Counted from the stretch's first letter, positions 8,184-19,619 are shown. The stretch is 64,000 nt of DNA from Nitrospiraceae bacterium (GCA_003599025.1 QZIL01000064.1:1-64000), one strand, 5' to 3'. Notes: generated by a model from the letters alone, not told the origin. Made by a program: numbers and translations.

Positions 8184-10553
8184 TCAATCAATTGAATCAT
8201 CCTCAACATCCTGCCCCTTGCTTGTTTTCAGGAGGGCCTCTTTCTGTTTCAGAATCAGATTTCTGTAAACGTCTGTTGCATGAATTGCAGGCACTGTACC
8301 CTCCTTGAAAAACTCTACCATCTTTTCCGTGGCATTAGTAGCGAGAAGACCTGTAACAGGGTCGATTACAGCGGTCACAATACCGTCCGGCACAGGGAAT
8401 GCCCTCTTTTCAGCAGCCCCTCCGTCATAACTGGAAATCTCTGAAAGCGCCTCTGTCATGAAAGAGACCCATATGGGAGAGGCGGCCCTTGAGCCGGTTT
8501 CTCCGTGGCCCAGTGTTCGTGCGTCATCATAGCCGACCCATACGCCAGCAACCAGTTCCGGCGTATAACCTATAAACCATGCGTCCTTATACTCATTCGT
8601 GGTCCCTGTTTTTCCTGCTGCTGGCCTGTTAAGCGCCCTGGCCCTCTTGCCGGTCCCGTATTTGACCACATCCTCAAGCATTGAGGTTGCAAGAAATGCG
8701 GTCTGCGGACTGATAACACTCTGCCCTCCCGGAATATTGTTCTCAAGCACCTTGCCTCCGGAATCAACAACATATTTGACTGCGATGTGCGGCATTCTCG
8801 TCCCACCCCTTGCAAATACACCGAAGGCCGACGTCAACTCAAGAGGACTCACGCTCAGACTGCCAAGCCCAAGGGTAAGGTTCCGGGGGAAAGGACCTTC
8901 TATGCCCAGAGTACGCGCAAACTTGACAACCTTGTCAACACCGATCTCTTCAAGGAGTTTAATGGTGACTATGTTCCTTGAATAGGCAAGGGCCTCTCTT
9001 AACCTTGTGGCACCATGGAACTTGTTGTCATAATTCCCGGGCCTCCAGTCACCGTATTTAGCGCTCTCATAAACGAGCGGTTCATCTATAATTACGCTTG
9101 CCGGAGTAAAGCCGCTGTCCATGGCAGCAGCATAAATGATCGGCTTAAAGGCTGAACCGGCCTGCCGCCTGGCAGACATGGCCCTGTTAAATTCGCTCTC
9201 ATTAAAATCATACCCCCCGGCAATCGCCCTTATATATCCTGTTGATGTCTCGATAGCAACAACTGCCCCCTGGACCAGGGGGTCCTGTTCAAGGGAAAAG
9301 ACCGGCCTGCCTCCCTTTCTGTCTTTCAACCTGACTTTGATAATGTCCCCCGGTTTCAGGAAGGACGTTAGATTATATCTGAGTTTCCTTATCAAACGGC
9401 CCTTCGGATCGACCAGCCTGTCAGCCCACTGTGCGTCCGAAAGAAGGAGCTGCCCCACTATACCCATTGTCTTTACAGTCGCTTCATATGGGGACACTGT
9501 CAACACTGTTGCCGTCATAATGTCCCCTTCTCTCATCACGACTTTTTCAAAAGGGGCCAGCTTCTCGAGTTCCTCCTGAAGGTTTATCTCCTTATGTCCA
9601 ACCGGCCCCCTGAAGCCATGTCTTTTGTCCAGGGCCAGCAGGCCATCCTTGAGAGAATTAACAGCTGCAAGCTGCATTTTCCTGTTTAAAGTCGTATAAA
9701 CCTTGAGCCCGCCTTTATAAGTCATTTCCACGCCATAGGTGTCTTCAAGATGCTTCCTTATGTATTCAATAAAATAGTTGTTCGTATACTGTTCCTGCCT
9801 GGCGCTTGTGAGGTAAAGGGGCTGCTGATACGCCTCATCGGCCTGCTCCTGCGTTATGTAGCCCTCTTCCTTCATCCTGTTCAGGACTACCATCTGCCGT
9901 TGCTTGGCCTTGTCAAGGTTGTTGTAAGGTGTATATCTGCTGGGGGCCTTTATAAGCCCGCATAACAGGGCAGCTTCAGCGAGGTCTATCTCTGAAATGG
10001 ACTTGCCGAAATAGGAGCGCGCAGCCATTTCAACACCGTAAGCGCCGTGGCCGAAATATATTTTATTAAGGTAGAGTTCAAGGATCTCCTCTTTTGTGAG
10101 GTTTTTTTCGAGCCTGTATGCGAGAGTGGCCTCCTTGAGTTTTCTTATGACGGTCTTTTCAGGGGACAGAAATACGACCTTTGCGAGCTGCTGGGTTATC
10201 GTGCTCGCGCCTTCTTTGATCCTGCCGGCAAGTATGTCTTTAAATACCGCCCTTAAAATAGCAAGATAGTCCACCCCCTTATGCTGCCAGAAACGGGAAT
10301 CTTCAACTGCTACCAGGGCCTTTATCATGTGCTCCGGTATCTTGTCTATGGATACATATACACCTTTTTCTACCTTGAACTCTCCGATAAGTGTATCGTC
10401 ATCCGCATAGATCCGGGTCGAACTGGCTGGCACGAACCCTTTTATTTCCTCTATGTTGGGCACTCCCCTGACAAGGGCAACCTGGGCGCCGATAAGAACG
10501 CCAATGATCACCACCAGTACCAGCAAAATGGATTTAACAATAAAACCTTTCAT
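8184..10553 (-). CDS. mrcA: penicillin-binding protein 1A (transglycosylase/transpeptidase)
   Basis: 789 aa, EDSRFWQHKGVD, GASTITQQLAK, RRQAGSAFKP (SxxK), AAGKTGTTNEYKDAWFIGYTP. Confidence 0.93.
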   Translation of the reverse strand: MKGFIVKSILLVLVVIIGVLIGAQVALVRGVPNIEEIKGFVPASSTRIYADDDTLIGEFKVEKGVYVSIDKIPEHMIKALVAVEDSRFWQHKGVDYLAILRAVFKDILAGRIKEGASTITQQLAKVVFLSPEKTVIRKLKEATLAYRLEKNLTKEEILELYLNKIYFGHGAYGVEMAARSYFGKSISEIDLAEAALLCGLIKAPSRYTPYNNLDKAKQRQMVVLNRMKEEGYITQEQADEAYQQPLYLTSARQEQYTNNYFIEYIRKHLEDTYGVEMTYKGGLKVYTTLNRKMQLAAVNSLKDGLLALDKRHGFRGPVGHKEINLQEELEKLAPFEKVVMREGDIMTATVLTVSPYEATVKTMGIVGQLLLSDAQWADRLVDPKGRLIRKLRYNLTSFLKPGDIIKVRLKDRKGGRPVFSLEQDPLVQGAVVAIETSTGYIRAIAGGYDFNESEFNRAMSARRQAGSAFKPIIYAAAMDSGFTPASVIIDEPLVYESAKYGDWRPGNYDNKFHGATRLREALAYSRNIVTIKLLEEIGVDKVVKFARTLGIEGPFPRNLTLGLGSLSVSPLELTSAFGVFARGGTRMPHIAVKYVVDSGGKVLENNIPGGQSVISPQTAFLATSMLEDVVKYGTGKRARALNRPAAGKTGTTNEYKDAWFIGYTPELVAGVWVGYDDARTLGHGETGSRAASPIWVSFMTEALSEISSYDGGAAEKRAFPVPDGIVTAVIDPVTGLLATNATEKMVEFFKEGTVPAIHATDVYRNLILKQKEALLKTSKGQDVEDDSID

Positions 10554-10652
10554 AAGGGAATATAATAGTCGTCCTTTGGATGAAGTGTCAATTTAATGAA
10601 TATTGACCAAGTCTGAAGAAGGAACTAATATGTGGAATTTACAGACAAAACC

Positions 10653-10841
10653 TTACTCCTCGACAAGCGTTATGGCCTCAACCGGGCAGTTCTCTTCTGC
10701 TGCCTCACAGCAGTCCTGAAATTCACAGCCTTCAGGGTCAATGACCTTGGATATCCCGTCAATGACCTGGAATACGCTCGGGCATATCTCTTCACAGCTC
10801 CCGCATCCTATACATAACTCTTCATCAACAACTGGTTTCAT
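10653..10841 (-). CDS. 4Fe-4S ferredoxin
   Basis: 62 aa, CIGCGSCEEICP ... CPVEAI. Confidence 0.9.
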   Translation of the reverse strand: MKPVVDEELCIGCGSCEEICPSVFQVIDGISKVIDPEGCEFQDCCEAAEENCPVEAITLVEE

Positions 10842-10847
10842 AATACC

Positions 10848-11792
10848 TTATCCCATCTCCTCCATAACCGCAGCCGCCAGAAGCGGAAACATGATTTCGT
10901 GATGTCCGGTCAGGGCATATGAGTTCCCGCCTGTTATTACAGGCCTTCTAAGGACATTTTCCCTGCAGCGGTAATGCTGTATAAAGTCCATATTAACGGT
11001 AGTAAAATCCCGGACGTCATGTTTAAGATTTCTTGTTACAGCAATGGCCTTGAGAAATACCTCAGGCAGAATTACCGCTGAACCGAGATTGATATAAACA
11101 CCGCCCCGCAGGTCAGATACTACAGAACAGAAAAGCTTAAAGTCCCTATGACTCCCTTCACCGATAGAGGCCCCGTCCGCCTGGGGATGCATGTGAATTA
11201 TGTCCGTGCCTATCGCAACATGAACAGATGCCGGTATGCCAAGTCTTGATGCAGCTGCCAGGATGCTATGGTTCTTATACGGAGCACCACCTTTCAGAAT
11301 GTGCTCACCGACAGACTGGCCCATACCATGGCCTTTTTTCACACCAGTATTAATCGCGTTATTGAGCACCTGCCCGGTCTCCCGGGCCATCCCAAAAGAC
11401 CCGTCGCATAATTCCGAGGCAACATCCTCTGATGTGTGCCCTATCATGCTCAATTCAAAGTCGTGCACAATACATGCCCCGTTCATCGCAACCGCAGTGA
11501 TGACTTTATTCTCCATGAGGCTGATAATGACCGGTGACAGGCCTACTTTAATCGGGTGTGCGCCCATGCCGAGGACAACCGGCCTGTCTTTCTTTCTCGC
11601 TTTAACAATCGCGGCCACTACTGCCCTGAAGTCTTTGGCGGCAAGTATGTCAGGCAGGCTGCTGATGAATTCGCTGAAGCTTCCTCTGCTGAACAGCTGT
11701 CCGGCTTCATCGAGAGCGACCTTGCTCTTTCTGGACTTTAACCCGCAGGTCTTTATGCTTCTTAATGATATAGGCTTATATTTCCTGGGCAC
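10848..11792 (-). CDS. conserved protein, possibly deoxyhypusine synthase-like
   Basis: 314 aa, GMGAHPIKVGLSPVI, MNGACIVHDFELSMIGHTSEDV, VHVAIGTDIIHMHP; conserved bacterial family recalled from memory, function uncertain. Confidence 0.6.
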   Translation of the reverse strand: MPRKYKPISLRSIKTCGLKSRKSKVALDEAGQLFSRGSFSEFISSLPDILAAKDFRAVVAAIVKARKKDRPVVLGMGAHPIKVGLSPVIISLMENKVITAVAMNGACIVHDFELSMIGHTSEDVASELCDGSFGMARETGQVLNNAINTGVKKGHGMGQSVGEHILKGGAPYKNHSILAAASRLGIPASVHVAIGTDIIHMHPQADGASIGEGSHRDFKLFCSVVSDLRGGVYINLGSAVILPEVFLKAIAVTRNLKHDVRDFTTVNMDFIQHYRCRENVLRRPVITGGNSYALTGHHEIMFPLLAAAVMEEMG

Positions 11793-11890
11793 ACAAAAAT
11801 ATAACCTTAAGGTCAGGAATAGTCAAGAGAAGGGAGGGAGCACCCCTTGCATCTCCATCTGTTTCATGATAAATTCTCTAACAAGGGCAT

Positions 11891-13984
11891 ATGAAAAAAA
11901 TTCTGATCATTACCGTCGCCGCAATCGCACTTCTTATCATCGCCTTTGCGGTGTTTATTAAAATCTACGTCACCCCGGAAAGGGTCAAGGGTTTTATTGT
12001 GCCTACAGCCGAGAAGGCCTTGAACAGAAAGGTACAGATCGGGGACATAGGCATCAGCATTTTCAAAGGCATCAGCCTCAATGATTTCTCAATTAAAGAA
12101 GCTGATCAGACCCGCGACTTTGTCAAATGCAAAGAGTTTGTCCTTAAATTTAAACTCCTTCCACTCCTGTCAAAACAGGTCATAATAGACGAATTAAAAC
12201 TGGTCTCCCCGGTGGTTAAGATCGAGCGTGGGCCGGACGGCAAGTATAATTTTGAAGGCATCGGGAAAAAAGATGAGGGCGTCAAAGAAGAAAAACCGGA
12301 TGAAGCCGGCGGGCTGCCTATCTCTCTGACAGTAAACAGGGTCGAAATACAGGAAGCTCAATTTTCACTGGCCGATGCCATGAAAGAACTGCCTGATGTC
12401 AAAAGCACGGCTGATATTGACATCAGCCTCAAAAGCACGGACAGCCGGAATATTTTTTCAGAAGGGACCGTGGACCTGAAGCTCGATGAAATCACCCTTA
12501 AGAAACCGACTGATAAACATATCCGGGACATCCCCGCTGCCCTCAGTTACGCGGTGAATTATAACCTGGAATCAAAAGACATCCGGGTAGACAAAGCCGA
12601 CCTGAAGATACGGGAAATACTGGCATCAATAAATGGTGACATCAAAAACCTGAATACATCACCCACAGTCAATATCGGTGTAACCATCCCGAAGGTAAAA
12701 ACCGCCGAGGTCCTGGCCCTGGCCGCCCTCTTTGCAGACCTGAAGGGACTCGGCCTGACCGGGGATATCGCGGCAGAAATTAAACTTGATGGCGAGATCA
12801 AAAAAACAGAGGCGTTAAAGGCAACCGGTAATATAGCCCTCGACAAGGTAGGTATTACGTACAATGCGATAAACGCTCTGCTTGACGGCAGTGTTAGATT
12901 TGACGAAACTCTGATGAATATAGACCTGAAGGCGACCCTTGATAAGAATACCGCGGAGATAAAGGGCTCTGTCAGGGATTATATGAAAGACCGGAAGATC
13001 AATCTCAATATATATTCAAGGCAGCTCTCTCTTGATACACTTATTCCGGCCGGCAAACCAGCAGACAAGACCTCTGACGGGGGCGGCAAGACCACACCCG
13101 GGAAACCCGCAAAAGAAGCGGCCCCGCCTGCCCTCAAGCTGACGGCTGACGGGGAAATCAGGATAGATTCGGCGGTGTACCGGAACATGACGATGAGCGA
13201 CTTTCAGATGCAGTATGCATTCAGGAACAACAGGCTGGATATCCCCAGGCTTACAGCCAAAGCAGGGAAAGGTGCGATCAGGGTAAACTGTCTGGCCGAT
13301 CTGTCAAAACCCGGCTACGCATATATCCTCTCGGGCAATGTCGACTCTCTGCATGCGGATGAAGTGGTCAACACCTTTTTCCCGAAGGCAAGAGATACAG
13401 TGTTCGGCCTGATCACCTTTAACCTGAAAATGAACGGCTCAGGCACCCTGCCCGAGAGCATAAAGAAAAACCTTGCGGCTGACGCGGACTTCAGCATAAA
13501 GGACGGGAGGCTTACAGGCGCCAATATAACAGAAGGCCTCGCACAGTTTCTCAGTATCAAAGAGCTTGAGACCATAGAGCTTAAGCAGGCAAAAGGGACC
13601 GTCCGCGTCATAAATGGCATCGCAGCTCTGGACACAATTTTCTCCTCAGATGACGTTGCCCTGGACCCAAAAGGCAATATCGGGCTTAACGAAACGCTCG
13701 ATCTCGCGTTTGATCTTAAGCTTTCACCACGTCTTACAGACAAGGCGATGAGTTCCAAAATAGGCCAGTATATAAAAAGCGAAGAAGGCTGGGGCACGGT
13801 CCCCTTAAAAGTTTACGGGACATTTGCAAAACCCTCATATATGGTGGACATTGAAAAGGCGGGCAAACGCATAATCAAAAAAGAAGCGGACAAATATATT
13901 GACAAGTATCTGGACAAACAGAGCGACAAGAAAAAGAAGGAACTCGAACCGGTCAGGGACCTGTTAAAAGGGATTTTGAAATAG
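11891..13984 (+). CDS. AsmA family protein
   Basis: 697 aa, N-terminal TM, RKVQIGDIGISIFKGISLNDFSI, C-terminal AsmA-like repeat region (YGTFAKPSYMVD). Confidence 0.85.
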   Translation: MKKILIITVAAIALLIIAFAVFIKIYVTPERVKGFIVPTAEKALNRKVQIGDIGISIFKGISLNDFSIKEADQTRDFVKCKEFVLKFKLLPLLSKQVIIDELKLVSPVVKIERGPDGKYNFEGIGKKDEGVKEEKPDEAGGLPISLTVNRVEIQEAQFSLADAMKELPDVKSTADIDISLKSTDSRNIFSEGTVDLKLDEITLKKPTDKHIRDIPAALSYAVNYNLESKDIRVDKADLKIREILASINGDIKNLNTSPTVNIGVTIPKVKTAEVLALAALFADLKGLGLTGDIAAEIKLDGEIKKTEALKATGNIALDKVGITYNAINALLDGSVRFDETLMNIDLKATLDKNTAEIKGSVRDYMKDRKINLNIYSRQLSLDTLIPAGKPADKTSDGGGKTTPGKPAKEAAPPALKLTADGEIRIDSAVYRNMTMSDFQMQYAFRNNRLDIPRLTAKAGKGAIRVNCLADLSKPGYAYILSGNVDSLHADEVVNTFFPKARDTVFGLITFNLKMNGSGTLPESIKKNLAADADFSIKDGRLTGANITEGLAQFLSIKELETIELKQAKGTVRVINGIAALDTIFSSDDVALDPKGNIGLNETLDLAFDLKLSPRLTDKAMSSKIGQYIKSEEGWGTVPLKVYGTFAKPSYMVDIEKAGKRIIKKEADKYIDKYLDKQSDKKKKELEPVRDLLKGILK

Positions 13985-14010
13985 TGTCTTTATATAAACC
14001 ACAGTTTGTG

Positions 14011-14097
14011 TCATTCCCGCAAGCCCCGAACAAGTCGGGACAGGCTCCGCGCGTCGGGAATCCTCTTGGAAAAAGATTCCGGACAGGCCGGAATGAC
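14011..14097. repeat. GTCATTCC...GGAATGAC palindromic intergenic repeat, copy 1
   Basis: tcattcccgcaag...gaacaagtcgggacaggc...ggacaggccggaatgac. Confidence 0.75.
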
Positions 14098-14131
14098 GGA
14101 CAAAGGCAATTTCTTAAAAAACTAAATAGCA

Positions 14132-14926
14132 TCACCGCCTGCTGATAAACGAATCAATCTTTTCGATAAATATATCCCGTGAAACCAGAAACGCGTCATT
14201 GTGCCCGCCCTGAAGGTCCACAAACTCCTTTGGGCCGGGTGCACTGTCAAACAGCTTCCGGCCGAGCTCATAGGGCACTATTTCATCTGCAGTACTGTGG
14301 AAGTGCAGCGAGGGTACTATGGTCTTGCCTATCTTTTCGAGAGCATTAAATGATGTCCTGTACACAAATGCGGGGATAAAGGGATAATAGATTTTCGCCA
14401 TGTCCTGAACAGACGTGAAACTGCCTTCAATAATTATACCGCCCAGTTCGTGTCCGGCTGCCAGGTCAACAATCACAGTGCCACCCAGGGACTCGCCATA
14501 ACCGATGATCTTTTGAGGTGATACTTGCTTTTCATTGACAAGATAATCATAGACAGCTTCAGCGTCAAGATAGAGGCCCTCTTCGGAAGGACTCCCCCTG
14601 CTCATGCCGTAGCCCCGGTAATCAAAGATAAGTACATTTACATTAAGATCATTAAACATTTTGAGTTTGTCCATGCGGTGGCTGATGTTGCCGCCATTAC
14701 CGTGACTGAAGATGAATGTGCCTCTCGGAGACACTGCCGGGATGTACCAGCCTGAGATCAGGACACTGTCTTTTGTTGTGATAAATACCTCTTCATAATC
14801 AAGGCTGATGTCACGGGGTGTGGCTTCAATATTTTTAAGGGGATAATAAAGGCTTTTCTTCTCTATAAAGCGGATGAAGAGAAAAAAGAAGACAAGAATT
14901 ACCGCGGACGATATGATTATTTTCAT
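14132..14926 (-). CDS. alpha/beta hydrolase (BEM46/YfhR-like)
   Basis: 264 aa, FSHGNGGNISHR, FDYRGYGMSRGSPSEEGLYLDAEAVYDYL, GYGESLGGTV, GGHNDAF. Confidence 0.88.
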   Translation of the reverse strand: MKIIISSAVILVFFFLFIRFIEKKSLYYPLKNIEATPRDISLDYEEVFITTKDSVLISGWYIPAVSPRGTFIFSHGNGGNISHRMDKLKMFNDLNVNVLIFDYRGYGMSRGSPSEEGLYLDAEAVYDYLVNEKQVSPQKIIGYGESLGGTVIVDLAAGHELGGIIIEGSFTSVQDMAKIYYPFIPAFVYRTSFNALEKIGKTIVPSLHFHSTADEIVPYELGRKLFDSAPGPKEFVDLQGGHNDAFLVSRDIFIEKIDSFISRR

Positions 14927-14951
14927 GGGGCTTTAATAAATATGTAAAGTA

Positions 14952-14999
14952 CCCCCCTTTAATTCCCCCCTTAGTAAGGGGGGACACAGAGGGGTCAGG
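14952..14999. repeat. TAAGGGGG-type palindromic repeat abutting hisG stop
   Basis: acccccctttaattcccccc-ttagtaaggggggacacagaggggtcaggg; the repeat edge supplies the hisG TGA. Confidence 0.6.
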
Positions 15000-15870
15000 G
15001 TATGACCTTATTCAGCGGATACTCGATGATCCCTTCTGCGCCGACAGACTTCAGTTTAGGAATAATGTCCCTGACAGTCCTCTCGTTGATCACAACCTCA
15101 AGGGCAAACCATCCGCAATCGGAAAGCTGTGAGATAGTGGGGGAATGCAGTGATGAAAGAAGGCTCATCACCCTCTTAAGGGAGCCCTCAGGCACGTTCA
15201 TTTTCAGACCGACTTTCTCTTCAGCAGCAAGGGCCCCTTTAAGGAGAAGAACGAGGTTCTCCATCTTCTGCCTCTTCCATTTGTCCTTCCATGCCTTCTT
15301 GTTGGCAATAAACCTTGTGCTTGATTCAAGGATGGTTTCGATTATTCTCAGATTATTGGCCCTCAAAGAAGAACCTGTCTCTGTCAGTTCAACGATTGCG
15401 TCAGCAAGATAAGGGGGCTTCACCTCTGTCGCGCCCCATGAAAAATCCACATCAGCCTTTATCCCTTTCGACTTGAGATACTGATTTGTAAAACAGACAA
15501 GTTCTGTTGAAATGCGCTTGCCTTTCAGGTCTTTTACAGACTTTATCTTTGAATCATTCGGCACAGCAATGACCCACTTTACAGGCCTCAGTCCGCCCTT
15601 GGCATAATGAAGCTCCGCTACCTCATGAACGTCCGCTCCCTGCTCCAGAATCCAGTCCTTGCCGGTCAGTCCTGCGTCAAGCACCCCGTCATCAACATAT
15701 TTCGCCATCTCCTGCGCCCGGATAAGCATGGCCTGTATTTCTATATCATCAAAGTCCGGATAATATGAACGTGCACCGACCGAGACATTGTATCCTGCCT
15801 TTTTAAATAATTTCAGAGTTGATTCCTGCAGGCTTCCCTTGGGGAGCCCCAGTTTTAATACCTTCTTCAT
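14995..15870 (-). CDS. hisG: ATP phosphoribosyltransferase (long form)
   Basis: 291 aa, [49 protein letters not shown]. Confidence 0.93.
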   Translation of the reverse strand: MKKVLKLGLPKGSLQESTLKLFKKAGYNVSVGARSYYPDFDDIEIQAMLIRAQEMAKYVDDGVLDAGLTGKDWILEQGADVHEVAELHYAKGGLRPVKWVIAVPNDSKIKSVKDLKGKRISTELVCFTNQYLKSKGIKADVDFSWGATEVKPPYLADAIVELTETGSSLRANNLRIIETILESSTRFIANKKAWKDKWKRQKMENLVLLLKGALAAEEKVGLKMNVPEGSLKRVMSLLSSLHSPTISQLSDCGWFALEVVINERTVRDIIPKLKSVGAEGIIEYPLNKVIP

Positions 15871-15992
15871 CAGCTTACTTTTTCTCCTTATCCCTGTAAA
15901 AATAATCAGTCCTTATAATACAAAGAGACCGGGAATTATTCAAACATCTGTATTTTACACAAGGGCGAGGGGACCTCGCCCCTACAGGTTCT

Positions 15993-17276
15993 TCAATTGT
16001 TTTTACGCCTTATCCGCACCGTATTGCCGTGCGCCTCCAGGCCTTCGACATCGGCAAATGTCTCGACCGTATCGGCAAGCCCCATGAATCCGGCCTTGGA
16101 AAAATCGAGCAGGCTTGTGCGTTTGATAAAATCATATACTCCGAGGGGTGATGAGAATCGGGCAGTGCCCCCTGTCGGTAGCGTGTGATTCGGTCCGGCC
16201 GAGTAATCACCCATCGGCTCCGGCGTCCATTTACCGAGAAAGATCGCCCCGGCGTTTCTTATCATGGGCAATAGCTTCGAGGGCGTCCTGGTCATGATTT
16301 CAAGATGCTCAGGCGCGATCTGATTTGCGACCTCAGCAGCCCTGTCAAGATTTTTTGTAATAATGATGGCCCCGTATTTATTAAGGGACTTCCGGGCAAT
16401 ATCTTTTCTCTTGAGCTTCTTTAATTGTACGGCAAGCTCTTTTTCTACCGCTTGAGCCATTATCATTGAATCCGTAATTAATATGGAAGAGGCCATCTCA
16501 TCATGTTCCGCCTGACCGAGCATGTCAGCAGCAATAAATGACGGCTCAGCAGTCCTGTCTGCTATGATCAATATTTCACTCGGCCCCGCTATCATATCTA
16601 TGCCGGCCTCACCAAATACCAGTTTCTTTGCGACTGCCACAAATATATTGCCGGGGCCGACAATCTTGTCCACTTTATTAATGGTTCGGGTACCGTAAGC
16701 CAGCGCGGCGACTGCCTGTGCCCCGCCGATCCTGTAGACTTCCCTGACCCCAAGCAGTTTTATGGCGGCTGCCACATATGGATTGACCCGTCCATCAGGG
16801 GTAGGCACGCAGAGGGCTATCTCTTTCACTCCTGCCACCTGTGCAGGGATGACATTCATCAGTACCGTGGAGGGATAGGCAGCCTTGCCTCCGGGCACAT
16901 AGACCCCGACCCTTTCGAGGGGCCTGATTATCTGGCCGAGCGTTATGCCGTCCTTTGCGAACTTCCACGATTTTTCTTTCTGCCGCTCATGAAATGCCCT
17001 GATCCTTGCAGCAGAAAGTTTTAATGCTTTTAGAAATTTATCATCTGTTTTCCTGGCTGCTGCCTCGATCTCCTTGGCGCTGACCGAAAGCCGGATGAGT
17101 TTTAAAGAATCAAATTTTTCGGTGTATTTCTTTACGGCACTGTCACCATGTTTTTGAACATCAGCCACAATCTTTCTGACACTCTTTTGTATTTCATCCT
17201 CATATACTGACGTCGAGGCCCGTTTTTTTAGACTCGCTATAAATGCACCGGCCTGATCTTCTTTTAAAGTCCTCAT
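15993..17276 (-). CDS. hisD: histidinol dehydrogenase
   Basis: 427 aa, [81 protein letters not shown]. Confidence 0.95.
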   Translation of the reverse strand: MRTLKEDQAGAFIASLKKRASTSVYEDEIQKSVRKIVADVQKHGDSAVKKYTEKFDSLKLIRLSVSAKEIEAAARKTDDKFLKALKLSAARIRAFHERQKEKSWKFAKDGITLGQIIRPLERVGVYVPGGKAAYPSTVLMNVIPAQVAGVKEIALCVPTPDGRVNPYVAAAIKLLGVREVYRIGGAQAVAALAYGTRTINKVDKIVGPGNIFVAVAKKLVFGEAGIDMIAGPSEILIIADRTAEPSFIAADMLGQAEHDEMASSILITDSMIMAQAVEKELAVQLKKLKRKDIARKSLNKYGAIIITKNLDRAAEVANQIAPEHLEIMTRTPSKLLPMIRNAGAIFLGKWTPEPMGDYSAGPNHTLPTGGTARFSSPLGVYDFIKRTSLLDFSKAGFMGLADTVETFADVEGLEAHGNTVRIRRKNN

Positions 17277-18523
17277 TTGACCCTCCTGATCTTTGCCCCG
17301 AGGCCCCCGAGTTTTTCCTCAATGCACTGATAACCCCTGTCAATATGGTATACCCTGTCTATGACCGTAGTGCCCTGAGCAGCCAGTCCCGCTATGACAA
17401 GAGAAGCGCTTGCCCTCAAATCAGTTGCCATGACCTGTGCGCCTTTCAGTGTCTTTATGCCTTTGACAGTAGCAGTCGGTCCTTCCACCCTGATGTCAGC
17501 GCCCATTCTCCTTAATTCTGCAACATGCATAAACCTGTTCTCAAAAATGTTCTCAGTGATGACGCTTGTGCCGTCAGCAACAGCCATAAGGGCCATGAAC
17601 TGGGCCTGCATGTCTGTCGGGAAGCCGGGATACGGCATGGTCTTGATGTCCTCTGAAGACGGCCTTTCCGGACCTTTTACAAACAGGGTATTTTTCTTTG
17701 CGCTGATCTCTGCCCCTGTTTCCCGTATTTTATTGATTAGAGCTTCATTATGCCCCGGATTGCAGTTTCTGATTTTGACTTCTCCGCCTGTTATTGCAGC
17801 GGCTGTAATAAAAGTCCCTGTCTCTATCCTGTCAGGGATTATTTTATATTTCAGCGGCCTTAGCTTTGAGACCCCGCTGATCTTTACAGTACTGGTGCCT
17901 GCCCCTTCTATATGAGCACCCATTGATATCAGTGCATTAGCAAGGTCAACAACCTCGGGTTCGCACGCGGCATTTTCAAGAATGGTCTGTCCTTCAGCAA
18001 GGGTTGCCGCCATCATCAGGTTCTCTGTCCCTGTCACGGTAGGTATATCAAAATATATCATGGCACCCTTCAGCCTCTTTGCCTTTGCGCGGATATAACC
18101 CCTGGAAAGAGTGATCCTTGCACCCATCTTTTCAAGCCCCATCGTATGCAGGTTGATAGGCCTCGCACCGATCGCGCAGCCTCCGGGCAAAGAGACCCTT
18201 GCCTCTCCTGTCCTTGCAACCAGAGGACCGAGAACAAGTACAGAGGCACGCATGGTTTTAACATAGTCATAGGGCGCCTCTATGGCCTCGATCTTCTTTG
18301 ACTGAAGAATCACCTTCCCGTTTTCCTGATGATATCCCATTCCCAGGTGCGCGAGGAGTTTGCCCATGGTCGAAATGTCCCTGAGCTGCGGGACATTGGA
18401 AATTACATTTTCTCCTGAACTGAGGATGGATGCAGCCATAACCGGAAGGGCCGCATTCTTCGCGCCGCTTATTGAGACCTCGCCTGATAATCTGACGCCG
18501 CCCTCGATCTCTAACTTGTCCAT
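17273..18523 (-). CDS. murA: UDP-N-acetylglucosamine 1-carboxyvinyltransferase
   Basis: 416 aa, [54 protein letters not shown]. Confidence 0.95.
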   Translation of the reverse strand: MDKLEIEGGVRLSGEVSISGAKNAALPVMAASILSSGENVISNVPQLRDISTMGKLLAHLGMGYHQENGKVILQSKKIEAIEAPYDYVKTMRASVLVLGPLVARTGEARVSLPGGCAIGARPINLHTMGLEKMGARITLSRGYIRAKAKRLKGAMIYFDIPTVTGTENLMMAATLAEGQTILENAACEPEVVDLANALISMGAHIEGAGTSTVKISGVSKLRPLKYKIIPDRIETGTFITAAAITGGEVKIRNCNPGHNEALINKIRETGAEISAKKNTLFVKGPERPSSEDIKTMPYPGFPTDMQAQFMALMAVADGTSVITENIFENRFMHVAELRRMGADIRVEGPTATVKGIKTLKGAQVMATDLRASASLVIAGLAAQGTTVIDRVYHIDRGYQCIEEKLGGLGAKIRRVK

Positions 18524-19425
18524 CTTCCCTGAATGATCCTTTCTATACCGGCGTAATCTTTGTGTAGTCCGATATTTAAATACCCTGCTTCTTTCATCAT
18601 ATCTGCCGTATCATCAGCGCATCCTTCGCCGAGTTCGAGCATAAGTATACCATTGGTTTTCAGAAACTTTCCCGCCTGAGAAATAATTTCCCTGTAGAAA
18701 TTCAGCCCGTCAGCCCCACCGTCAAGTGCGCCGAATGGCTCCCACTCCCTTATCTCGGGCTGAAGCGTTTTGATATCGCCTGTCTTAATGTACGGCGGGT
18801 TTGAGATGATCAGGTCGAACATCGATGCAGGGCCATCCAGACTGTTAAGGGGTTCCAAAAGGTGTCCCCTGAAGAATGCAACATTGTTGATTCTGTTCAG
18901 ATCAGCATTCCTTTTTGCAAAGTCCAGTGCAGCCTCTGATATGTCAGTCCCATAAACATGCGCCTCCGGGAATTCCTTTGCCAGCGCCAGCGAGATGCAG
19001 CCGGAGCCGGTACAGAGATCCAGGATTCTTACCCCCCCTTCACCCCCCCTTACTAAGGGGGGGACAGTGGGGGGGGTGCTTCTGATTTTTGACTTTTGGC
19101 TTATGACTTTCTTTATTGCTAGCTCCACCATCAGTTCTGTCTCCGGACGGGGAATGAGGACACCTCTTCCCACGAGTATCTTCATTCCCATGAATTCACA
19201 ATGTCCCGTGATATACTGCAGCGGTTCCCGCTTTTTCCTCCTGCAGGCAATGTCATTGACAACCCCTGTCTGTTCCCCGGTCAGCTCAGGATTGTGCGTG
19301 AAAATATCGGAAAGCCGTAATCCGAGCACGTGGCTTACAATGATCTCGGCCTCTTTATCCACGGCTTCAATACCGCATGCTACGAGTATGCTGGATATTT
19401 CCCGTATTTTTTCTAACGCTTTCAT
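18511..19425 (-). CDS. prmC: peptide chain release factor N5-glutamine methyltransferase
   Basis: 304 aa, [31 protein letters not shown]; contains an in-frame repeat-derived segment [18 protein letters not shown]. Confidence 0.92.
   Translation of the reverse strand: MKALEKIREISSILVACGIEAVDKEAEIIVSHVLGLRLSDIFTHNPELTGEQTGVVNDIACRRKKREPLQYITGHCEFMGMKILVGRGVLIPRPETELMVELAIKKVISQKSKIRSTPPTVPPLVRGGEGGVRILDLCTGSGCISLALAKEFPEAHVYGTDISEAALDFAKRNADLNRINNVAFFRGHLLEPLNSLDGPASMFDLIISNPPYIKTGDIKTLQPEIREWEPFGALDGGADGLNFYREIISQAGKFLKTNGILMLELGEGCADDTADMMKEAGYLNIGLHKDYAGIERIIQGRWTS
19030..19082. repeat. TAAGGGGGG palindromic repeat inside prmC
   Basis: taccccccctt-caccccccctt-actaagggggggacagtggggggggtgct; same core as the repeat next to hisG. 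Confidence 0.75.
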
Positions 19426-19519
19426 TTTTTATTGGCGTTCAGCACTCAGCCTTCAGCTGTCAGCTTTCAGGTCGTAAGCCGGTTTCATTATAAATCCGGC
19501 TCACTCATATTGACCATAT

Positions 19520-19619
19520 GTCATTCCGGCGGCTCTGTCCGTCCTGCTTTTGGCTTGTCTGTAACCTGTCTTTTTATTATGTATAGTTACCAAATCGATT
19601 CCCGACAAGCGGGAATGAC
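19520..19619. repeat. GTCATTCC...GGAATGAC repeat, copy 2
   Basis: gtcattccggcgg...gattcccgacaagcgggaatgac between prfA and prmC. Confidence 0.65.

Noticed and set aside
11236-11961. 241-aa plus-strand ORF
   Set aside because: Antisense to the well-supported 314-aa gene at 10848..11792 and low-complexity composition.
14011-14097. Treating each GTCATTCC palindrome as a simple transcription terminator
   Set aside because: Copies lack consistent T-runs, share modular internal sequence, and one lies inside a coding region.
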